From the NCBI GenBank assembly GCA_013202535.1, contig JABMRP010000003.1:1-13566 (forward strand): 13,566 nt of DNA, in the 5' to 3' direction. This document shows, piece after piece, positions 1-7,729 of the stretch; the stretch's first letter is position 1; each line of letters opens with the position of its first letter. The position numbers and the translations under genes were made by a program. The DNA comes from Planctomycetota bacterium (GTDB lineage Bacteria; Planctomycetota; Planctomycetia; Pirellulales; Thermoguttaceae). Below the pieces are notes generated by a model, which had not been told where the DNA came from, did no database searches, and was given only the letters and a program-made list of their open reading frames with translations.

Positions 1-1992
1 GGCGCCGGTGCCGTCGAGACTGAGTACGACGGCGCGTGGGGCGTCGGTCACCATGGCCGCGTCGGCCTGAAGCGTCCCGTCATTGTCGCCGGCCCAATCG
101 GTGGTCGTCGTGGCGCCGGGCGTCTCGTCAAATCGCCAGTTGCCCAGCAGGCCGTCGAGCACCTCATCGCGCTGCACGGTGACCGCGGTCGTATCAGACA
201 GGGGCGAGGGTCCGTTGTCGGTGGCGGTGACGTCCAGAGTCCAGACGTCGGCCGCGTCGAGCCGCAGGGCGACCGGATCGGCCACGGTGACCGTCCCCTG
301 GTTATCGACGGCGAAGATACCGCCCGAATCGCCTCCGGTAATCGCATAGGTAAACGTCTCGGCCGTGACAGGGTCGCTGGCCGATACCTGGGCGACCACG
401 TCGTCGATGCCGGCCGCGCTGGCCACCAACCCCGAGTCGCCGGTGGCCGTGGGGGCCATGTTGTCGTATGCCCCGGCGATTTGGGAAATCTCTCCCGCCG
501 AGAGGTCGCGATCGTAGATCCGGGCGTCGTCGATCCCGCCTTGGGAGAATCGCTCGGTGCCGGTCGATCGGGCACCGATGGCCCAGCCGGTGGCCACGGG
601 CACGGCGCCGGTCAGTTCCTCTTGCGAGGCGATCTCGACGCCGTTGCGATAGAGCCGCCAGTGGGTGCCGTCGTGGACGCCGGCGAGATGGACCCAATTG
701 CCAACGTCGCCGGCCGCAATGGCGACCGATGTCTTGTGATCGCTGCCGTTCCAACTGCCGACCTGTTATTGGCCGTCGTTGATTCGCAGATAGACTTCGC
801 CCATCGGATCGGTCACGTGGCCGCGGACGATGATGTTGCGGAACCCGTCGGTCGCCTCCGGCTTGATCCAGGCCGACAGGGTGATCCGGCCCTGAATATC
901 CAGTTCGGCCGGGTTGCCCAGCGACACGTAATCGCCCGAGCCGTCCAGCGTCGCCGCGTCGCCGAGCGTGCCGGTAGCCGCGGCGACGTCGCCAATGTAC
1001 TGGCCGTCGTTGGCGCCGGTCCAGTCGGCGGCCGTCGTGCCACCAGCGTCGTCGAGCCGCCAATGGCCGACCAGCCCCTCCGGCACCGTCACGCGGCGAA
1101 GGGTCACCGTCGTGGAGTCGGAAAGGGTCGGCGTGCCGCCGTCGGTCACCATGACCGAGAGATCGTACTGGTCGCTCCCGTCGGCGGCCAGCGTGGCCGA
1201 GTCGACTACCGTGATCGTGCCGTCTGTGTCAATCGAGAACAGCCCGCCCGGGTCGCCGGCGGTGATCTGCCACGACAGGGTCTCGCCCGTGTTAAGATCG
1301 CTGGCGGAGAGTTGGGCGACCGTCTGACCGGTGGCCGCGCCGTCGGCCAACATAACGGGCGAGTCGAGATCGGCGATCACCGGCGCGCTGTTCTCATATC
1401 CCAGGCTGTACACTTCCGCTGCCGAAAGCCCCCGATCATAGATTCTCGCGTCGTCGATTCTGCCGTCGAAGAATCGCTCGGTGCCAGTGGCTCGGGCGCC
1501 AATGGCCCAACCGGTAGCCACGGATACCGCGCCCGTCGATTCGGCCTGGGAGGCGATTTCTACTCCATTGCGGTAGAGCCGCCAGTCCGTGCCGTCATAA
1601 ACGCCGGCTACATGGATCCAGTTGCCAACATCCCCGGCGGGGATCGCGGCGGACGTTTTGTGAGCGCTGCCGTTCCAACTGCCGACCTGATACTGGCCGT
1701 TTGCGATTCGCAGATAGACCTCGCCCTGGGGGCTGGCCACGTGGCCGCGGACGATGATGTTTTGCAGTCCGCCGGTCGAGTCGGGTCGGACCCACGCGGC
1801 CAGGGTGATTTGGCCGGTGATGTTCAGCCCCGCCGGATTGCCCAGCGAGACGTAATCCCCCGATCCGTCCAGATCGAGTACGCTGCCACGCTCGGCGTCG
1901 GCGACGACGGCCGCGTCGCCTTGCAGGGTTCCGTGACTGGTTCCCGCCGCGTCGCTGCCGTCGGTGGCAAACGGGTACCAGGCGACCAGACC
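1..1992 (-). repeat. Tandem LamG plus cadherin-like coding repeat, about 0.92 kb per unit
   Basis: Each unit begins with a GL(V/L)xxW motif: GLVAWYPF at 1992, GLVGHWRLDD at 1077 and GLLGNWRFDE at 153 (minus strand). The spacings are 915 and 924 bp, or 305 and 308 codons. The first two units are very similar at protein level (for example QVGSWNGS, RLYRNGVEIASQ, GWAIGAR.TGTERF) and also at DNA level, which implies fairly recent duplication. The third unit runs off the window. Confidence 0.8.
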
Positions 1993-3888
1993 CGTTTCAG
2001 AGGCGATCACTTCGGCGGTGGTCGAGACGGCCGTGCTGGTCAGCCCGTCGTTGTCGGTGGCGGTGGCAAAGAAGCGGTGCGTATCGACGGCCAAGCCCGT
2101 CATGTCGGTCCAGACCGACCAGCCATCGCCGTCGTACGTGTCGAGTCCGACCAGCGTGTCAACGCCCGTGTCAAGCGCCCCGTCGTCGTCCGTGTCGTGG
2201 TAGAACGCGACCTGGGAGACCGTTCCGTCGGAGTCGGCCACGTCGCTGGCCGAAAGCCGCAACTGGCCGCTTTGCATGACCACGTCGAGATTGGCCGCCA
2301 GGCTGCCGATCGTCGGCGGCGGATCGAGCACGCGAATCGCGTCGGCCGCCACCGGCCCGCTGGCGGAGTCGGTCAGTTCGACGATCAGCGTGCCGCTGGC
2401 CACGGGCAGTTCGCCCAGGTAGACCCAACCGAGGCCGCCGATCATCTCGTCGACCGGCGCTTGCGTCTGGTCGACCGTGAAGATGCCCAAGAGCGTCGGT
2501 CCGTCATGGACCGTGAACGTTGCGTCGGTGGCCAGCGTCGCGTCGGCCGGATAGGTGAGATAGACCCGGTGCGGTCCGTCGGGCAGCCCGGTGAAGGTCC
2601 AGGTGGCCCGGTTCTCGCCGGTGCCCGCGGCACACGTGCGCCAGTCGCCGCCGTATCCACCGGCCGGCGTACCGTCGGTCCAGCCCTGGCCCGTCTCGTC
2701 GTAGACCGCCCCATATTCGACGTAGCCCGGATCACCATCGTCGAGGATTCCGGCCAGACCCACGCTGCCGGCGGCAGTGGCCGTGTCGCCAACCAGCCCG
2801 GCGGCGTCGATCGCCCGGGCGAAGTAGGTCTGCGCTCCCCGGCCGAAGGTGGCGGTCGAAATGGTCACCTGCCAGCGGCGCACTCCACTGGTATCAACCG
2901 GCCCGTCGCTGGTGCCCAGGTACTGGTCGACTGCCGGATCGAGCGAACCATCGCCGTCGGCGTCGCGATAGAACTCGACGTCGACGTCCATCGTCGCCGA
3001 GTCGTCGCCGACGGTGGCCGCTTCAAGGGTCAGGTTGCCGCCGTCGATGGCCGGATCGGGACTGTCCAACAGATACCCGATCGTCGGAGCGTCGTCGATC
3101 GGCTCGACGGTGACGTGGAACGTCGTCTCGGCGTACAGTCCTCCGGTATCCGTCGCGCCGACGGTAATGTCCGCCTCGCCATGCGCATCGCTCAGGTAGG
3201 ATAGCGTCATCAGACCGTCGGAGTCGATCGAAACCGCCGCCACGGTCGGGCCGGTGTTGCCGACCACCTCGTACAGCAGTCCCGCGCTGCCGTCTTCGGA
3301 ATCACTGAAGTACGATTTCAGATCGATCGTCGTCGCCGGCGCATCCTCGGAGACCGTCACGTCGGCCACCGTCCCGGCCGTCGGCGGCGTGTTGAAGACC
3401 TCGACCAAGAACGTCGTCTCGGTGCGCCGACCGCTGGGGTCGTCGGCCCGAAGGAGAATCTGACCCACGCCCAATTGGCCCGGCGCGTACGCAAGAGTCA
3501 ACACGCCCGTGGCCGGATCGACCGCCCACGAAGCAAACATGTCGGCCCGGGCCATGGGCACCACGCCCAGGACGAGCGTCGCGTCGGCGTCGTCCGGGTC
3601 ATGGAAGACGTCGAATAGGTCAATCGTGCTGGCAGCCGTGCCGTACGGAACGGAGATGTCGACCGGTGGGGTCGCCCTCGGGGCGTCGTTGACCGGCAGA
3701 ACGTCCACCGTCAGTGTGCTCTCGATAAACAGCCCGCCGGAATCGGTCGCCCGAACGGTAATCTCCGCCGCGCCAAAGGCGTCGGCCGGATAGTCCAGTG
3801 TCAACTGGCCATTGGTGATACTGGTGGCCACCACGCTCGGGGCCGTGTTGGCGACGACTTCGTAGGTGAGTTGCTCCGGCGTGTCTTC
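1..3888 (-). pseudogene. Giant LamG/cadherin-repeat surface protein, broken and 5'-truncated (continues past window start)
   Basis: Read leftwards, one frame stays open from 3921 to the window edge apart from a single TAA at 766-768. From the N-terminal side it encodes cadherin-like or Ig-like Asp-rich beta domains (about 2300-3888, with motifs such as VTVSEDAP and ADITVGATDTGGLY). Next come LamG/concanavalin-type domains (about 1410-1992 and 465-1077, motif SGDYVSLGNPA, ending in IDDARIYDR), each followed by a cadherin-like linker. A third LamG starts at 153. Such proteins are usually secreted or cell-surface adhesion or glycan-binding proteins; the exact ligand is unknown. No start codon with a ribosome site and no signal peptide are present. 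The frame meets a TGA at 3922-3924 inside a palindromic element, and homology stops at 3889, so the N-terminus is lost. The stop replaces a Tyr codon kept in the sister repeat. I infer a decayed gene. A two-gene remnant or a sequencing error at 766 remains possible. Confidence 0.8.
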
Positions 3889-3969
3889 GGAAACGAAAAA
3901 GGGGTCAAAACGAAAAAGGGGTCAGAACTATTTACGACGGAAAACCGTTTTGACCCCTTTTTCGTTTCC
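3889..3969. repeat. REP/RAYT-like palindromic element with perfect 24-bp inverted arms
   Basis: The arms at 3889-3912 and 3946-3969 are exact reverse complements over 24 bp and contain the core GAAAAAGGGGTCA. Inside the left half the core occurs twice as a 17-bp tandem repeat (3894-3910 and 3911-3927, one mismatch). This GAAAAAGGGGTC palindrome resembles the repeats that I associate with IS200-like REP-associated tyrosine transposases (RAYTs). No such transposase is present here, so this would be a non-autonomous copy. It brings a stop codon into the LamG reading frame and marks where that gene's homology ends. Confidence 0.7.
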
Positions 3970-4070
3970 CAGCTTTGGTGCCCGTCGACCGCCAGGCACC
4001 CGCTGGTTTCATGCAACACAAAGTTCTTACGAGTTTCTTAGCCGAGTGAAGTGTTACCAAGAAATCGCAT
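3970..4070. other. Short intergenic remnant between the palindrome and the ligase gene
   Basis: No gene is visible. A weak hairpin is formed by GGTGCC (3977-3982) and GGCACC (3995-4000). None of the three minus frames resembles the LamG/cadherin protein, so the lost 5' part of that gene is not simply displaced here. Confidence 0.5.
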
Positions 4071-5633
4071 CTACTCCGGCGGGGCCATCTCGCGGAGTTT
4101 GTAACGCTGGATCTTGCCGGTGGCCGTCTTGGGGAGCTGGTCGACAAATACGACCCAGCGGGGATACTTGTGGGGCAGGGTGGTCTTCTTGACGAAATCC
4201 TGCAACTCGCGGGCCAACTCGGGCGTGCCCTGTCGGCCGCTTTTCAGGACGACGAACGCCCGGGGTTTGACCAGTCCCCGTTGATCCAGTGCCGCGGCCA
4301 CGCCACTCTCCAAAACGGCCGGATGGGCCTTGAGGATGGCCTCGACGTCGGTGGGCCAGACGGCCTGACCGCCGACTTTCATCATGTCGTCGGTCCGGCC
4401 GGCGTACCAGAAGTAACCGTCGGAGTCGATGCGGAACTTGTCGTGCGTGTTGATCCACTGGCCGCGGAAGGTCTCCTTGGTCTGCTCGTGCTTGTTCCAA
4501 TAGCCGGCGGCGATGCTGTCGCCCTTGATCAGCAGCGTGCCCGGCTCGTCGACGGGCAACTCGTTGCCGCGATCATCGACGATCCGCGCCTCGTAGCCTT
4601 CGACGATCTGGCCCGTGCTCCCCGGCTTGACACTGCCCGGGCGGTTGGAGATGAAGATGTGCAGGATTTCGGTCGATCCGATGCCGTCGTAGATGTCCAC
4701 GCCAAAGTGGTCCAGCCAGTTGTCGAAGATCGGCTTGGGCAGCGGCTCGCCGGCCGAGATACACATCCGCACGTGTCCCAAGCTGGTGCGGCCCGATTCC
4801 TCGGCCGTGTGCAAGAGGGCGGCGTAACTGGTGGGCACGCTGTAGAAGACGGTCGGCTGGTAGGTGTCGATCACGTCGAACACGGCATCCGGCGTGGGCC
4901 GGCCCGGCAAAAGCACCGTGGTGGCGCCCATGCGGAGCGAGAAATACAGACCGTTGCCCAGCCCGTAGGCGAAGAACAACTTGGCCACCGAGAACGAGAC
5001 GTCCGTCTCGGTCAGCCCGATCGTGTTCTTGGCGTAGAGGTCGGCCTCGACGATCATGTCGTGGTGCAGGTGGATCGCTCCTTTGGGAAAGCCCGTGGTG
5101 CCGGAACTGTACAGCCAGAAGGCGGCGTCGTCCTTGCTCGTGTCCTCGGCCTCCAGTTCGGCGGATGCCTCTTGCATGAGGGTCTCCAGATGCAGACAAC
5201 CCTCGGCCTGCTGGCCGGCCACGATGATGTGCTGGAGATATCGGAGTTGGTCGCGAACTTCCAGTACGTGCGGCAGCAACGACGGGGCAACGACCACGAC
5301 CCGCGCGCGGCTGTCGTTGAGCAGGTACTCGTAATCCTTGGCCTTGAGCATCGTGTTCATCGGAATGGCCACGGCGCCGATCTTCATTGCGCCGAAGAAG
5401 CCGAACACCCACTCGGGCGAATCGGGCAGCAGGATGGCTACCCGTTCTTCCATACGGATCCCCAGCCCGCGCATCGCATTGCCGAACCGGTTGACCCCCT
5501 CCTGCAGATCGGCGTACGTCACCGTCCGGCCTTCACACAGAATGGCCGGTTTCTCGCCGCGGCCTTCGGCCAGATGCGAATCGACGAACACGGCCGCCGC
5601 ATTGAGTCGTTCGGGAAGCTCCAGCAACGACAT
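4071..5633 (-). CDS. Benzoate-CoA ligase family acyl-CoA synthetase (ANL superfamily)
   Basis: A 520-residue AMP-forming acyl-CoA ligase, the normal full length for benzoate-CoA ligases. Such enzymes activate an aromatic or other carboxylate with ATP to an acyl-adenylate and then transfer it to CoA in the cytoplasm. Visible motifs are the P-loop YSSGTTGFPKG (175-185), DGIGSTEILHIF (316-327, the adenine/substrate motif, typical of the benzoate-CoA ligase group), D398 in NTHDKF, the hinge GRTDDMMKVGG (412-422) and PKTATGKIQR (501-510) with the catalytic Lys507. I chose the ATG at 5633 over a TTG 15 bp upstream because GGAGGG (5641-5646) lies 7 nt before it. The substrate cannot be fixed from sequence: benzoate, hydroxybenzoates or another carboxylate. 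The only neighbour of possible metabolic relevance is the broken dehydrogenase upstream; no ring-cleavage genes are in the window. Confidence 0.88.
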   Translation of the reverse strand: MSLLELPERLNAAAVFVDSHLAEGRGEKPAILCEGRTVTYADLQEGVNRFGNAMRGLGIRMEERVAILLPDSPEWVFGFFGAMKIGAVAIPMNTMLKAKDYEYLLNDSRARVVVVAPSLLPHVLEVRDQLRYLQHIIVAGQQAEGCLHLETLMQEASAELEAEDTSKDDAAFWLYSSGTTGFPKGAIHLHHDMIVEADLYAKNTIGLTETDVSFSVAKLFFAYGLGNGLYFSLRMGATTVLLPGRPTPDAVFDVIDTYQPTVFYSVPTSYAALLHTAEESGRTSLGHVRMCISAGEPLPKPIFDNWLDHFGVDIYDGIGSTEILHIFISNRPGSVKPGSTGQIVEGYEARIVDDRGNELPVDEPGTLLIKGDSIAAGYWNKHEQTKETFRGQWINTHDKFRIDSDGYFWYAGRTDDMMKVGGQAVWPTDVEAILKAHPAVLESGVAAALDQRGLVKPRAFVVLKSGRQGTPELARELQDFVKKTTLPHKYPRWVVFVDQLPKTATGKIQRYKLREMAPPE

Positions 5634-5747
5634 ACCAAACCCCTCCAACGCACGGATGACACCTTTGTGAATTACCCGGTCTGTCCAATCAACCTACTCT
5701 AATCGAGGACTTTCCGGGATTCCACCTCAAATCCAGGAGAATTGCCT
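5634..5747. other. Intergenic spacer upstream of the acyl-CoA ligase
   Basis: This 114-bp gap holds the ligase ribosome binding site (GGAGGG on the minus strand, 5641-5646). I see no convincing promoter, terminator or small gene in the rest. Confidence 0.5.
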
Positions 5748-6119
5748 TTACAACACGAGGGTCAGCTTGAGCGAGCCCTCGGCGGTGGCCGGGTTGGCGT
5801 ACATCTGAAACGCCCGGACGGCCTCGTCCCACGGCATCCGCGGCGTGACCATCGCCCAAGTGCCCGGCTCCCAACCATCGCACCGCAACGCGACGATTCG
5901 GCCCACGTTCTCGTGACCGAGCCATCCGGGCGGCCGCTCGACCTTCGGATCGCCCCAACGCCCTTCGTGCAGATACGGCCCCATGTTCGTGCCGCACAGG
6001 GCCACGTGGCTACACTGCACCAGCACCTCGCCCTCTTTCGGCTCCGGCTGCGCCGCGTCGTCGATCAGTTCGACCTGGCCAGGCCCAACGAAGTTGATCG
6101 CTCGCATCGTTTTGGTCAT
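5748..6119 (-). pseudogene. Zinc-type alcohol dehydrogenase remnant with an internal in-frame deletion
   Basis: The 123-residue frame joins two ends of a medium-chain zinc-binding dehydrogenase. Residues 5-80 match the GroES-like catalytic domain, including ALCGTNMGPYLHEG with the zinc-type Cys42 and GWLGHENVGRIV with His69-Glu70. Residues about 90-123 (TPRMPWDEAVRAF to the end) look like the extreme C-terminus of the same family. The NAD(P)-binding Rossmann domain that should lie between them is absent; family members are usually about 340 residues. The join lies around residues 83-91. I infer an internal deletion that happened to keep the frame, leaving a product unable to bind cofactor. 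The start ATG at 6119 has only a weak AGAG upstream. A deliberately small GroES-like protein is a much less likely alternative. Confidence 0.75.
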
Positions 6120-6166
6120 CGGTTACTCTGCTTTCATCGAGAAGAAACCAGGCCGGGGGGTCGCGT

Positions 6167-6184
6167 TTCACCGGGACTGGTGAA
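6167..6184. repeat. Small hairpin TTCACC/GGTGAA
   Basis: A 6-bp perfect stem (6167-6172 with 6179-6184) and a 6-nt loop, just upstream of the dehydrogenase remnant. No T-run follows on either strand, so it is not a clear terminator. Confidence 0.35.
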
Positions 6185-6214
6185 TTCGAGGGGCCGTCTC
6201 CCCCGCTCCGCCGA

Positions 6215-6236
6215 CCCACCGGATGCAACCGGTGGG
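6215..6236. repeat. GC-rich hairpin CCCACCGG-N6-CCGGTGGG
   Basis: A perfect 8-bp stem (6215-6222 with 6229-6236) and a 6-nt loop. Before the mobile element arrived it would have lain about 75 bp beyond the trpC stop on the transcribed strand, so it may have been a trpC-side terminator or a dispersed REP-like hairpin. There is no T-tract, which weakens the terminator reading. Confidence 0.5.
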
Positions 6237-6297
6237 CGTGGTTCACGGTTGGACAACCTACCGGCGCGTTGCGGAAAAATCAAGGGACGCCGATACG

Positions 6298-6317
6298 GGG
6301 TAGTGGGTCAGTTTGAA
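6298..6317 (+). repeat. Left terminal inverted repeat of the IS
   Basis: 20 bp, an exact reverse complement of 9018-9037. It contains the transposase stop codon (TGA, read on the minus strand at 6308-6310), so the last residues SSN of the transposase are coded across the repeat. Confidence 0.9.
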
Positions 6318-7159
6318 CTATTCTCCCGCTCTTCCAGTAATCCAACGATGTCCCGAATTGACCAAAGCCGATCGGCCACGCCAGCCTTCATGGCCGGGGT
6401 CGATCGTAGCGTTTGGTGGATTCTGGCGAAGTTGTAGTGCATGAAGTGGAGGCTCACGGCGTGGGCATGATTCTCCACCTTCTTTGAGAATGCGTTCGTC
6501 AGCCTGGTGAATCGTCTCATCTTCATTCTCATCGTCAAATCTTGTCGCTCGACATAGCTTGTCGAGACGTGGCCTTCGGCGGGATCTCCCATGATCGTCA
6601 TCTTACGGGTTCCGTTGCACTTCCCCGGGCTGTACCGAGCCTCTGCGGTGTTCCCGGGAGCGTTCCCGTACTGCTTCACCAGCATCGCGTAATCGATGTC
6701 CGCTCCGAAGTGAGTCTCCACGGCTTCCAGGTACACGCGGTACCCATCGGTTGTGAGTTGCACTCGATTGGCTAACCGGCTCCTCAGGTCGGCCATGAAG
6801 CTGTACGCCGTTGCCGCGTCCCTGTCCCCGACCTGCCAACTCGGCACTAGTTTGGTGTCCGCGCAGATCGCGGTCCACGTCCAGGCATCCCCTACGCCGG
6901 GGGCGTCCTTTAGGTGGTCGGGGACGTTCTTCGCCTTGGCGTAGCAGAAACTCCAGATCTCGTCACACTGAATCCGTTTGCAGGGGAGCCTCCGCAGGGC
7001 CAAGTCCTGGTATTCGGAACACACTTCGCCGATCTCGACAAGCAACTTCATGATCGTGTTCTTGGCCACGCCGGTCATGCGGACGGTGGAGCGGATGCTA
7101 CACCCCTCTACAAGGGAAGGGACGACGGCACACCGCTTGTCGGCACTGAGCTTGTTCAT
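6308..7159 (-). CDS. IS1-family-like DDE transposase
   Basis: A 283-residue transposase that would cut and join the element ends. Residues about 17-45 form a helix-turn-helix (EGCSIRSTVRMTGVAKNTIMK). The RNase-H-like catalytic core follows, with a DDE triad readable as Asp66 (QCDEIWSF), Asp138 (TTDGY) and Glu204 (SYVERQ). The C-terminal block NHAHAVSLHFMHYNFARIH is typical of the group usually annotated IS1 family transposase. The frame is open up to 7258, but I chose the ATG at 7159 because homologues I recall begin MNKL; its ribosome site is weak. Another ATG lies at 7189. No frameshift site is needed, unlike classical InsA/InsB of IS1. All catalytic residues are present, so the transposase may be active. 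The stop lies in the left inverted repeat. It is transcribed divergently from the cargo operon. Confidence 0.88.
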   Translation of the reverse strand: MNKLSADKRCAVVPSLVEGCSIRSTVRMTGVAKNTIMKLLVEIGEVCSEYQDLALRRLPCKRIQCDEIWSFCYAKAKNVPDHLKDAPGVGDAWTWTAICADTKLVPSWQVGDRDAATAYSFMADLRSRLANRVQLTTDGYRVYLEAVETHFGADIDYAMLVKQYGNAPGNTAEARYSPGKCNGTRKMTIMGDPAEGHVSTSYVERQDLTMRMKMRRFTRLTNAFSKKVENHAHAVSLHFMHYNFARIHQTLRSTPAMKAGVADRLWSIRDIVGLLEERENSSN

Positions 7160-7293
7160 ACTGACAATTATGCTTGAGCGGTCAGGCATCGTCAAGTGGC
7201 AAAGTGCAGGTTTTTCGCACGCGACCCTCGACACAGGCGGGCACCTTGGCCATAACAACTGGAGCCTATCGATTATTGGTGGGCAAGAATTGC

Positions 7294-7321
7294 TTGACTT
7301 GTGCCGATATTACATTATTGT
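7294..7321 (+). promoter_or_regulatory. Candidate sigma70-type promoter of the toxin-antitoxin-chaperone operon
   Basis: A -35 TTGACT (7294-7299), 16-bp spacer and -10 TATTGT (7316-7321) would start RNA near 7328, giving a very short leader of about 13 nt before the toxin ATG. No good Shine-Dalgarno is visible there. This would keep toxin translation low compared with the antitoxin, which has its own site. Confidence 0.45.
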
Positions 7322-7326
7322 TATAT
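7307..7326 (+). promoter_or_regulatory. Candidate HigA operator palindrome
   Basis: ATATTAC (7307-7313), a 6-bp spacer and GTTATAT (7320-7326) form an imperfect inverted repeat (6 of 7 pairs). It overlaps the proposed -10 box, where an XRE-type antitoxin would be expected to bind and repress its own operon. The inference is from position and symmetry only. Confidence 0.35.
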
Positions 7327-7340
7327 ATAGCGGTTGACAC

Positions 7341-7721
7341 ATGCCACCAACTGAGGTGCGTGCTTTTCGGGACGATGACGGGAACGTTCCCCTCAGTGAG
7401 TGGCTTCACAATCTCGAACAAACTGAACCCAAGGCGCATGCCAAGTGTCTCGCTCGCATACTTGAGCTGGCAGAACGCGGGAACGAAATGCGGCGCCCCC
7501 ACGCTGACTACCTGCGGGACGGGATATATGAGTTGCGAGCGCCGTGGAAGAAGAAACAGTACCGCATACTGTATTTTTTCTTTGGGAAACATGCGGTGGT
7601 CTTGTCGCATGATATCACCAAAACAGATATAGTGCCGCCAGATGATATCGAAGCGGCAGTAGATCACAGTAATCTCGTGAGGACATCAGCGCGGAAGTAT
7701 ACCGCAGACATTGAGGTTTAG
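7341..7721 (+). CDS. higB: HigB-like toxin (phage-derived Gp49-like, RelE/ParE fold)
   Basis: A 126-residue protein matching the HigB/Gp49-like toxin family, which are mostly ribosome-dependent mRNA interferases that stop translation. Diagnostic parts are the central IYELRAPWKKKQYRILYFF (62-80), the strand AVVLSHDITKT (85-95; family members usually have LLHGFxKKT) and the end PPDDIEAAV (99-107). Length fits the family. The ATG at 7341 has no clear ribosome site. The antitoxin gene begins 8 nt after its stop, and the toxin-first order is the usual Hig arrangement. GC is about 43-50%, unlike the host genes. The basic residues Lys70-72, Lys94 and Arg75 could serve in RNA contact or catalysis, but I cannot assign active-site roles with certainty. 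Confidence 0.85.
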   Translation: MPPTEVRAFRDDDGNVPLSEWLHNLEQTEPKAHAKCLARILELAERGNEMRRPHADYLRDGIYELRAPWKKKQYRILYFFFGKHAVVLSHDITKTDIVPPDDIEAAVDHSNLVRTSARKYTADIEV

Positions 7722-7729
7722 GACTATCT

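Larger units (their letters stand above)
7160..7340. promoter_or_regulatory. Divergent intergenic region between transposase and TAC operon
   Basis: These 181 bp separate the transposase start from the toxin start and must hold both promoters. The toxin side (7290-7330) is very AT-rich. The transposase side shows no clear promoter to me. Confidence 0.5.

Noticed and set aside
481..3204. A 907-codon open frame on the plus strand opposite the LamG gene
   Set aside because: It is a shadow of GC-rich coding DNA with no recognisable domain; the minus frame has clear LamG and cadherin-like repeats.
4170..5702. A 510-codon plus-strand frame opposite the acyl-CoA ligase
   Set aside because: It is the antisense of a gene with all ANL motifs; the composition (Val/Gly/Asp/His-rich) is typical of a shadow frame.
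6215..6236. A definite intrinsic terminator
   Set aside because: The stem is strong but no T-tract follows on either strand, so it was kept only as a hairpin.
7154..7165. An 11-of-12 match to the inner part of the terminal repeat, in inverted orientation at the transposase start (a possible shorter-IS right end)
   Set aside because: The outer part (TAGTGGG) is missing and the match overlaps the start codon; the perfect repeat at 9018-9037 is far better.
7160..7258. N-terminal extension of the transposase to 7258
   Set aside because: The extra 33 residues do not resemble transposase, and known homologues start with MNKL; the region is more likely the divergent promoter area.
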